Shown here: in pieces, positions 49,854-57,600 of the stretch | Position numbering within the stretch: position 1 is the stretch's first letter | Layout: each line of letters starts with the position of its first letter | DNA from: Hymenobacter metallicola | GTDB lineage: Bacteria; Bacteroidota; Bacteroidia; Cytophagales; Hymenobacteraceae | DNA: 64,000 nt | Assembly (NCBI RefSeq): GCF_004745645.1 | Contig: NZ_SRMB01000001.1 | Location: 310,001-374,000, forward strand | Reading direction: 5' to 3' | Made by a program: the position numbers and the translations under genes | Notes under the pieces: model-generated | What the model saw: the letters and a program-made list of their open reading frames with translations, nothing else | Told to the model about the DNA's origin: nothing | The model's database searches: none

Positions 49854-50507
49854 ATGAGCAACCTGATTCAGTTTGTCGCCAACCACGACGACCTGTCCAC
49901 CGACAAAGGCTTTCAGTTTAAATTTTACTGCGACAAATGTCGCAACGGCCACATGTCGCGCTTTAGCCCCAACAGCATCGGCATTGCCGGGGAGCTGATG
50001 CGGGCCGCCGGCAGCCTTTTCGGCGGCCACTTCTCCGACGCCGGCAACGCGGCCTACCACGTGCAGCGCGCCATCGGGGGCAAGGCCCACGACGCAGCCC
50101 TGGAAAAAGCCGTGCAGGAAGGCAAGCAGTACTTCAAGCAGTGCACCCGCTGCGGCCACTGGGTGTGCCCCGACGTATGCTGGAACCACAAAGCCGGCCT
50201 CTGCGAAGACTGCGCCCCCGACGAGCACGAGGAGCTAGCCTCCCAGCAGCGCCAGGCCGCCAAAGAGCAGATTTACACCAAAACCCGGGAGCAGAACTAC
50301 ACCGGCAGCCTCGATTTCCTCAACAAAGGCAGCGTCGTGCAGTGCAACAACTGTCAGGCTACCCTCGACGCCAACAAGAAGTTCTGCCCCGAGTGCGGCA
50401 CCCCCAACGTCGCGGCCCAAACCAAGGAAAAGTTCTGCTCCGACTGCGGGGCCAGCGTCAAGCCCGGCCAGCGCTTCTGCGCCGAGTGCGGCAAGCCCCA
50501 GGCGTAG
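49854..50507 (+). CDS. Multi zinc-ribbon protein
   Basis: 217 residues with four Cys clusters: CDKCRNGH near the N-terminus, CTRCGHWVCPDVCWNHKAGL then CEDC, CNNCQATLDANKKFCPECG, and CSDCGASVKPGQRFCAECG. Each is a CxxC pair of zinc-ribbon type. Lies immediately before the second RtcB gene on the same strand, though a terminator separates them. May bind RNA or act as an adaptor; unknown. Confidence 0.8.
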   Translation: MSNLIQFVANHDDLSTDKGFQFKFYCDKCRNGHMSRFSPNSIGIAGELMRAAGSLFGGHFSDAGNAAYHVQRAIGGKAHDAALEKAVQEGKQYFKQCTRCGHWVCPDVCWNHKAGLCEDCAPDEHEELASQQRQAAKEQIYTKTREQNYTGSLDFLNKGSVVQCNNCQATLDANKKFCPECGTPNVAAQTKEKFCSDCGASVKPGQRFCAECGKPQA

Positions 50508-50576
50508 TGCTGAGATGGTGAACTAGTGAAATGCTGAGTTGACGTTCGAGCATCAACTGCGCGCCGTTTTCTCTGT

Positions 50577-50639
50577 GTCCTGGCGAGGCGGCACGACATT
50601 CCGCGCAGCAAGCGGCGGCCATCCGTCCGCGGAAATGTG
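50577..50639 (+). repeat. 63-bp dispersed repeat, copy 2
   Basis: Same element as 37928-37990. Here an inverted, partly deleted copy follows at 50712-50754, and a terminator lies between the two arms, so the region 50577-50754 can fold as one large inverted repeat. This and the next feature account for most of the 341-bp gap. Confidence 0.7.
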
Positions 50640-50656
50640 ACAAATGTCCTTTACTC

Positions 50657-50693
50657 AAAAAGCCCTTTATTCCAGCGGGAGTAAAGGGCTTTT
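50657..50693. terminator. Terminator between zinc-ribbon and rtcB copy 2
   Basis: AAAAGCCCTTTA / TAAAGGGCTTTT. Confidence 0.85.
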
Positions 50694-50711
50694 CAGTTTG
50701 AGAAGCTTTCT

Positions 50712-50754
50712 ACATTTCAGCGGACGGATGGCCGCGGCTGCGCCTCGCAAGGAC
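50712..50754 (-). repeat. Inverted partial copy of the 63-bp repeat
   Basis: Reverse complement starts GTCCTTGCGAGGCGCAGCCG and ends CCATCCGTCCGCTGAAATGT; it lacks the central 20 or so bases of copy 2. Confidence 0.65.
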
Positions 50755-50848
50755 AGCGCCAGCCGAACATCAGCTCACTAGTTCACCTCAACCATAACCC
50801 CACGCCCGTAATCCGCGCTACAACCGGGACCACCCATTACTCCCGGTT

Positions 50849-52276
50849 ATGTCTAAGCAAACGGTGCGCGGCAACGACCTGCGCAAGATTGGTTTTCCCG
50901 AAGGCCCCGCCATTGGCCGCGCCCTCGACGTGCTGGCCGACCGCCAGTTTAAAAAGCTCGACAAAGGCAGTGCCCTGGCTTTGCTCCAGCAAATCCAGGC
51001 CGACCCCTACAAGTTTCTGCGCGACGAAACCTGGCGCGACGTGGCCAAGGAACTCGTGCCCCAACCCAGCAACAACGTGGGCCTCAACCCCGAAATCAAG
51101 GATTACCGCCGCTACGGCGAGGAGTTTATCGAGGACGGGGCCCGCAAGCAGATGGACGTGGCCATGCAGCTGCCCGTGAGCATCGACGGGGCGCTGATGC
51201 CCGATGCCCACCAGGGCTACGGCCTGCCCATCGGCGGCGTGCTGGCCGTCGACAACGCCGTCATTCCCTACGGCGTGGGCATGGATATTGGCTGCCGCAT
51301 GGCCCTGTCGGTGTTTCCGCTGCCCGAGCACGAGCTGTATCAGCGGGCCAAGGAGCTGCGCAACATCATCCTGGCCAATACCCGCTTCGGCAACAAGTTC
51401 CCGGCCTTTGACAAGAAAATGGACGATGCCATTTTCGAGCGGCCCGAGTTCAAGGATATAGCCGTGCTGCGCGGCAAGCGCCAAACGGCCGTCGACCAGA
51501 TCGGCACCTCCGGCTCGGGCAACCACTTCGTCGAGTTCGGCGTGGTCGACATCACCGACCCCGACAACGAGCTAGACGTGCCCGTGGGCAAATACCTGGG
51601 GCTGCTCAGCCACTCGGGTTCCCGGGGCATCGGGGCGGCCGTGGCCCAGCACTACACCAAGCTGGCCATGAATGCCTGTCCGCTGCCACCCGAAGCCCGT
51701 CATTTGGCCTGGCTCAGCCTCGGCTCCCAGGCCGGACAGGAATACTGGGCGGCCATGAACCTGGCCGGCGACTACGCCTCGGCCTGCCACGACCAGATTC
51801 ACCGCCGCATCAGCCGGGCCCTGGGCGAAAAGCCGCTGGCCAAGGTGGAAAACCACCACAACTTCGCCTGGCGCGAAACGCTTTCCGACGGGCGCGAGGC
51901 CATTGTGCACCGCAAGGGCGCCACGCCGGCCGGCAAGGGCGTGCTGGGCGTGATACCCGGCTCGATGACCGCGCCCGGCTTTATCGTGCGGGGCCGGGGC
52001 GAACGGGACTCGCTACAGTCGGCTTCGCACGGGGCCGGGCGGCGCATGTCGCGGGGACAGGCCATGAAAACCCTGAAGGAAGGCGACGTGCGCCGGGAAC
52101 TCAAAGACCACGGCATCGAGCTGATGGGCGGTGGCCTGGATGAAGCGCCCATGGCCTACAAAGACATTCACCAGGTAATGGCCCACCAGCGCGACCTAGT
52201 GGATGTGCTGGGTTCCTTCACACCCAAAATTGTGCGCATGGATGCCGGCGGCAAGGGTGGTAAAGGAGGGGAGTAG
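50849..52276 (+). CDS. rtcB: RNA-splicing ligase RtcB, copy 2
   Basis: 475 residues, a close paralogue of the 46.4 kb copy with the same MDIGCRM, SGSGNHFVEFG, LLSHSGSRG, VENHHNFAW and SASHGAGR motifs. C-terminus has a Gly/Lys tail (GGKGGKGGE). Main differences are in the N-terminal 90 residues and in the segment after NTRFGN. Own terminator, and separated from copy 1 by three unrelated genes. Confidence 0.95.
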   Translation: MSKQTVRGNDLRKIGFPEGPAIGRALDVLADRQFKKLDKGSALALLQQIQADPYKFLRDETWRDVAKELVPQPSNNVGLNPEIKDYRRYGEEFIEDGARKQMDVAMQLPVSIDGALMPDAHQGYGLPIGGVLAVDNAVIPYGVGMDIGCRMALSVFPLPEHELYQRAKELRNIILANTRFGNKFPAFDKKMDDAIFERPEFKDIAVLRGKRQTAVDQIGTSGSGNHFVEFGVVDITDPDNELDVPVGKYLGLLSHSGSRGIGAAVAQHYTKLAMNACPLPPEARHLAWLSLGSQAGQEYWAAMNLAGDYASACHDQIHRRISRALGEKPLAKVENHHNFAWRETLSDGREAIVHRKGATPAGKGVLGVIPGSMTAPGFIVRGRGERDSLQSASHGAGRRMSRGQAMKTLKEGDVRRELKDHGIELMGGGLDEAPMAYKDIHQVMAHQRDLVDVLGSFTPKIVRMDAGGKGGKGGE

Positions 52277-52336
52277 TATACCTAAAAACGAGTTTTTCTA
52301 GCCTATTCTGAGCGCCTTACCAGCGTGCTGCTGGCA

Positions 52337-52405
52337 GTCGATACCCAAGCAAAAAGCCCGGCCGCGTTTGTCAGACGCGGCCGGGCTTTTTGCTTGGGTA
52401 TCGAC
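52337..52405. terminator. Bidirectional terminator with 30-bp perfect stem
   Basis: Arms 52337-52366 and 52376-52405 are exact complements around a nine-base loop; the core is AAAAAGCCCGGCCGCG. Separates rtcB copy 2 from the convergent T9SS remnant. Confidence 0.92.
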
Positions 52406-52406
52406 T

Positions 52407-52795
52407 TTACTCGACGATGAGACGGCAGGACTGGGTACCGCTGCGCACCAGGTAGATACCGGGCGCTACGTCGGTGGGCAGGCGCAGCTGCGCGGTACCA
52501 GCCGCATCGGCCGACTGCTGCGCTACCCGGCGACCGGTGGCCTCATACACCTCGATGAGCACACCAGGGGCAGCGCCTTCCACCGTCAGCAGGCCGTGGC
52601 CGGGTGTTGGGTTGGGGCCACTACCGGCCGGCGGGTCACGCCCACTGGTACAGTATAGGCAGTATAGGTTGGAGGAGCACCGGTAAACGAAAAAGTAGTG
52701 GCCGCCGGCAGCGTCGTCTGGACCAGGGTCAGATTGGATACGCAGAGCAGAAGCGCCAGCCAGAGGCGGCTAACCGGAAAAGTAGAAAAGAACAT
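52407..52795 (-). pseudogene. T9SS protein remnant with large internal deletion
   Basis: Minus-strand start MFFSTFPVSRLWLALLLCVS (signal peptide) runs into TTFSFTGAPPTYTAYTVPVG, the usual opening of secreted Gly-rich proteins in this phylum. The frame then breaks; a different frame gives PPAGSGPNPTPGHGLLTVEG and continues to VRSGTQSCRLIVE, a complete T9SS sorting domain, stop at 52407. The signal peptide and the sorting tail are thus out of frame, with the functional middle missing. Confidence 0.75.
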
Positions 52796-52964
52796 AAGCG
52801 GAAGCCTAAACAAAGCATAAAGCAAGAAGGCAAAGGGCGGCTCGATAAACCCCAGGGGAGGGAAAGGCAAGGGGGGATAAAGGCGGACAGTTTCTGGTTA
52901 TTGCCCATATTGGGTGCCCGTTGAGCTGACTTTGACTACCGAAATTCGCATCATACTGCCCCTC

Positions 52965-53630
52965 ATGCTGCACGCCGCCACGTTTACTTTTCTCGCCGAC
53001 TTACGCGCCAACAATAACAAAGCCTGGCTGGACGCCAACCGCCTGGCCTACGAAGCGGCCAAAGATGACTTTCTGGCCCTGGTAACCGAGGTGCTGGGCC
53101 AGCTCGAAGCTGCCGACCCGGCCATTGCCGAGTCGCACTTGCAGCCCAAAAAGTGCGTGTTTCGCCTCAACCGGGATATTCGTTTCTCGACGAATAAGAC
53201 GCCCTATAAAACCAACTTCGGCGCCTGGTTCAACGCCGGGGGCAAGGGCGCACCCACGGCCGGGTACTATCTTAACCTGGAGCCGGGCGGCTCGTTTGTG
53301 GCGGGGGGCATGTACATGCCCGAGGCCAAAACCCTGGCTACGCTGCGCCAGGAAATCGACTACAACCTGCCCGCTTTCGAGGCCCTGCTCACCGCGCCGG
53401 AGTTTCAGCGGCACTTTGCGGGACTAAGCCAGGAAACCAGCCTGAAGCGCCCTCCCAAGGGCTACGAGGCCAACAATCCGGCTCTGACCTACCTCAAGCT
53501 CAAAAGCTTCACGGCCTCCCATCCATTGGCTGATGCGGCCTTGCAACGCCCGGGCGTCAGCGGGCAGATTGCGGCAGCTTTTGGTGCCCTGCAGCCGCTG
53601 GTTTACTTTCTGAACCAGGCCCTGGACTAA
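52965..53630 (+). CDS. DUF2461 / TIGR02453 family protein
   Basis: 221 residues from the ATG at 52965. TFTFLADLRANNNKAWLDAN, KKCVFRLNRDIRFSTNKTPY, KTNFGAWFNAGGKGAPTAGY and YYLNLEPGGSFVAGGMYMPE are the family blocks. Function unknown; common in Bacteroidota and others. Confidence 0.9.
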   Translation: MLHAATFTFLADLRANNNKAWLDANRLAYEAAKDDFLALVTEVLGQLEAADPAIAESHLQPKKCVFRLNRDIRFSTNKTPYKTNFGAWFNAGGKGAPTAGYYLNLEPGGSFVAGGMYMPEAKTLATLRQEIDYNLPAFEALLTAPEFQRHFAGLSQETSLKRPPKGYEANNPALTYLKLKSFTASHPLADAALQRPGVSGQIAAAFGALQPLVYFLNQALD

Positions 53631-53662
53631 CCAACTATGGCGGCTCGCCCTGCCTTCCTTCG

Positions 53663-54196
53663 ATGATCCAACTGCTGCCCCTGCACCCTGACCAGGCCCC
53701 CACGTTCCACCGCTGGATGCGTGACCCCGAGGTCATTGTCTATTCCATGTCGGCTTTTCAGGACCTGAAAACCCTGGAGCAAGTAGCGCAGTGGCTCAAG
53801 CACACGCTAGCGGATTCAAAAAGCCTGAACCTGGGTATTTACCTGGCGGCAACCAACGAGCTGATCGGGTACGCGGGCATCAGCGGCATTTCGCGGGTCA
53901 ACCGCTCGGGCGAGTACTTTATTCTGCTGGGCGAGAAGCGCTACTGGGGCCAGGGCATCGGCACGGCCGTTACGCAGCAGGTTGTCAGCCGGGGCTTTCA
54001 GGAGCTGGGACTGAACCGCATCATGCTCACGGTTTCTGAGCCCAACGCGGGCGGGGTAAAAGCCTACCTGCGGGCCGGCTTTCAGCTGGAAGGCCGCCTG
54101 CGCAAGGCCTGCTACCGGCACAACGCCTTTCATGACAAGCTGGTGATGTCGGTGCTAAAGGAGGAGTGGCCCGAGGGAGCGGAGGGGAGCCGGTAG
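53663..54196 (+). CDS. RimJ/RimL-type GNAT acetyltransferase
   Basis: 177 residues. LHPDQAPTFHRWMRDPEVIV, YAGISGISRVNRSGEYFILL, acetyl-CoA loop GEKRYWGQGIGTAVTQQVV and LNRIMLTVSEPNAGGVKAYL then RAGFQLEGRLRKACYRHNAF. Acts on an amino group of unknown target. Confidence 0.92.
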   Translation: MIQLLPLHPDQAPTFHRWMRDPEVIVYSMSAFQDLKTLEQVAQWLKHTLADSKSLNLGIYLAATNELIGYAGISGISRVNRSGEYFILLGEKRYWGQGIGTAVTQQVVSRGFQELGLNRIMLTVSEPNAGGVKAYLRAGFQLEGRLRKACYRHNAFHDKLVMSVLKEEWPEGAEGSR

Positions 54197-54331
54197 AATT
54201 ACTCTGGTGTCGGCGCCTCAGTCCGCACGGCCCAATTCCGCGCAGTGCTGCCCGTCAATAAAGTACCGCAGTAGCTGCGTGCCAGGGAGTCGCCTGGTAG
54301 TAGGCCCCATCCCCCAACTATCCCTAAAACA

Positions 54332-54366
54332 ACAAGGGAGGCACTACCCGGTAGTGCCTCCCTTGT
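54332..54366. terminator. Terminator with 16-bp perfect stem
   Basis: ACAAGGGAGGCACTAC / GTAGTGCCTCCCTTGT, loop CCG. Lies between convergent genes. Confidence 0.8.
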
Positions 54367-54397
54367 CGGCTTAAACACGCCAGTAGCGGCCGACTAC

Positions 54398-54613
54398 TCA
54401 GCGCTGTTGGTGCCGGCGCAGGCGGCGCAGGCCGTAGGCGGCTCCGGCGGCCAGCAGCAACGAAGCGCCGCCATCAATGGGCGCGGCCGTAGCGCCGGGA
54501 CGGGGGCCGCCCGTACCGGGGCCCTGAGCCCGAGCCGGCTGGGCCAGACTGCTAAGCAGCACTACTGCCAAGGTGCCGATGGCCAGCCGTAGCGAGAAGA
54601 AGATATGATTCAT
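54398..54613 (-). CDS. Small exported protein with PID-CTERM sorting tail
   Basis: 71 residues from the ATG at 54613. A signal peptide (LRLAIGTLAVVLLSSLAQPARA) and a short Gly/Pro linker are followed by APIDGGASLLLAAGAAYGLR and a basic end RLRRHQQR. The PxDGG, hydrophobic helix, basic tail order is the PID-type C-terminal sorting signal of Bacteroidota. Almost nothing remains between the two signals, so the mature protein is tiny. It follows the large DUF4394 gene on the same strand. Confidence 0.75.
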   Translation of the reverse strand: MNHIFFSLRLAIGTLAVVLLSSLAQPARAQGPGTGGPRPGATAAPIDGGASLLLAAGAAYGLRRLRRHQQR

Positions 54614-54691
54614 AGGAAACAATGAAGGCTGGAAAAGAGAAACCCTAAGCCCCGGACGGCCCCAGGCCGTCCGGGAGAACAGGAAATTTGC

Positions 54692-57600
54692 TTATTCAAC
54701 GACCAGGCGTTTGTTGACTACTCCCTCGGCCGTGGTCAGGCGCAGGGTATACACGCCCTTGCGCACGCCCGTCAGGGGCAGCTGTTGGTCGGCGGCCGAG
54801 CGGCCGGACTGAAGCGTATCGCGCAGCACCACTTGTCCCAGGCTGTTCACGAGCGTAACAGCCACCGGTTGGGTGCGTAGGCTGGCGGGCAGGCTCAGAA
54901 ACACCGTCCGCGAGGCGGGGTTGGGGTACACGCTTACCAGCTGCGCCAGGGCAGCCGGCGCCGAGGCCAGCACCTTGCTCTGGGTGAGCAGCAGCGTGAA
55001 GCGGGGCGCTTGCGAACCGGCCGTGGCCACAAACGAGTAGCTAGGCTGCTGGGCCAGGTCGATGGTCGCGCCGGTCTGGGCGTCGCGCAGGTAGGCGAAG
55101 GTACCGGTGGGCAAGTTCAGCAAAGCCGCGGCCCGCAGCGTGTAGGTTCCGTTCTGATACACCTGCAGACGCAGGGGAACTGTCACGTCGGCGCTGCCCA
55201 GGGCCGGGAGGGCATTGATGGACAAGCGCAGGCTACCAGTGGTTTCCGTTGCCAGCGTGGGCGCCGTGCCGGCCGTGAGCTTGTACGCATCCAGAGCTGA
55301 GTCGAAGCCCGGGGAAGCGCCAGCATTAAAGTATACCAGGGCTTCATCGGCCGGGCCACTGCCGCCGCGCAGTTCCAGGCGGACCGAGGGGTCGGGGCTG
55401 GTGGTGCGCTGGAAGCCGGGCGTACGACCGTCGGTAATACGGGCCGCGTTGGTGAAGCTCACCTGCCCGTTGCTGGTGCCTGGCGTGCTGACGCGCACAA
55501 AGAAGCCCTGACCCAGGGCAATGGCATCGGTGCCGCCGTTGGTGCCCACGCCGCTGCCGGCCACGTAGCTGGAATACGTGCCTTCATACTGCCCCGAGGA
55601 ACGGTACACGTACACGGCGCCATCCACGTTCGAGCGGCCCACTTCGTCCCAGTCGATGGGCGACGGGTAGGGGTTGCCCAGCAGCTGCCAGCCCGAGGCA
55701 TCCTGGGTTGCCGGCGTACCGCCCGGGGCGGCGTTGCGGGCTAGGCCCCCGCGGGTGATGTTGCCACTGTTGGGAGTGCCCACGAAGTCCACCGTCTGGG
55801 AAGCGGGGATGTTGACCGTGTAGCCCCGGCCTACTTCCAGCCCGTCGCTCAGCGCGGCCGGTGATTGGAAGCCCTTGTCAAAGTCCATCACGTAGTCGCC
55901 GGTGAAAGGCACGCGGCTTTGCTCGTAGCTGAACACAGTGGGGAAGGGCGTTACCAGGCTAGGTTCAGCCGCCGAGTTGTAGGCCGGATTGACCACGGGC
56001 GTAAAGCCGGTAGTTGTCAGGTCGGCCACGGTGCTGCCCGTTACCGGCGACGAGTAATGCCGGTAGCCCGCCCCGCTGTTGGCTGCCCCGTCGATGTAGC
56101 GCTGCACGGTGGCCGTACCGATAACCGGTCCGTTGCCGGCCTGCAGGATGTTGGCCGTGCCCGTGGGGTTCGACAGCAGCGTCAGGTTGCCGTTGGTTAC
56201 CACCGCTCCGCTCACTACCAGCACCCGCTGAATCTGTACCGGGGCGTTCAGTACTAGGCCCCCGGCGTTGACGGTAAGGGTGTTGAAGAAGGTCGTCGTG
56301 CCGTTGATTTGCTGGGCCGAGGCGTTGGTTAGGTACACTTCGCCCCGGTCGCCGGCCCCGGTGGTGCCGCCATTGTTGGTAAAGTTGCCGCTGAGCGAGA
56401 GGATGCTGTTGGCCGCAATGGTAAACCGGGCCCCGCTGCCCAGGGTCAGGTTGTTGGCAAACTGGCTGCCCAGCAGCACCGGGTCGTTGGCCGTGTCCGG
56501 AATGGTCACGTCGTCGGTGGCGGTGGGTACCCGGTTGGGGCTCCAGTTGCCGGCCGTGCCCCAGTTGGTATCCACGGCGCCGGTCCAGGTGAGGCCCGCG
56601 GCGGCCGGCGCCGCCACGAAGGCGGCCAGGCCGCTCAGGTTGGTGCCGCTGCCGATGCGTCCCAGCTGGTTAAACGAGCCGTTGGCCAGGTTTACTTCCC
56701 ACAGCGACTCGGCGGTGGTGCCGGTCGGGGCCGCGGCGGCAAAGGCCGTGTTGGTCGGGTTGCTCGGGTTGGAAAGGTCCGAGTAGATGTCGAACTCGAC
56801 GCCGGTGGCCGGGTTCACCGTGATGTTGGAGCTGCCCACCGGCGTATTGGTGCCCGAGTTGGGGTCGCTGAACACCACGACCTGATTGGTGGTCTGGTCG
56901 TAGCCGTAGAGGGTGGTCGTGGTAGCCGGGTTGTTGTCGTTGTTGGTGTAGGCAGCAGCCGATACAGCCCGGCCAGTGGCGAGGTCGGTCGTTACGCCGC
57001 CCGTCAGCGGATGCACGCGGTAGTTCGTGCCGTTGCTGCCCGTCACCCGGATTCGGTCGACGGACGGGTTGAAATCGAAGCCGATGCCGCTGGCGGCGCC
57101 CAGGTTGTAGCTGCCCGGGCTGCCCACGGCCGTCAGCGCGCCCGTGCTCAGGTTCAGGGTGTAGAGCTGGGCAGTTTGGGCCGTGGCGTTGTAGCCCAGG
57201 GCGTACAGCTGCCCATCGAGGGGGCGGAAGTCGGCCCCGACGAGCACCTGCGAGCCATCGGCGGGCAGGCCCGTGATGTTCACGGCCGAGCGGATGTTGT
57301 TGGGCGTGCCCGAGTCAAACGAAATCAGGTTGCCGCCGGCCAGGCCGTACATCAGGCGGCCCGTCAGCATGGGCTGCGTCAGGGGCGCAATAGTAGCCGA
57401 CACGTCGCGCACCGGAATTCCCAGGCCGATAACCCCCACGGCCGTCGCCGAGCCGGCTGCCGTGTTCAGGGTATAGAGCGTGCTGAACGAAGCCGTCGTG
57501 GTGGCCGCATCCGCATTCGACACCAGGTAGCCCTGGTTGGTTTGGGTGGCCGCGTCGAAGTAGAAGTCCAGGTCGTTTACCGCCCCGCTGCTGGGCAGCA

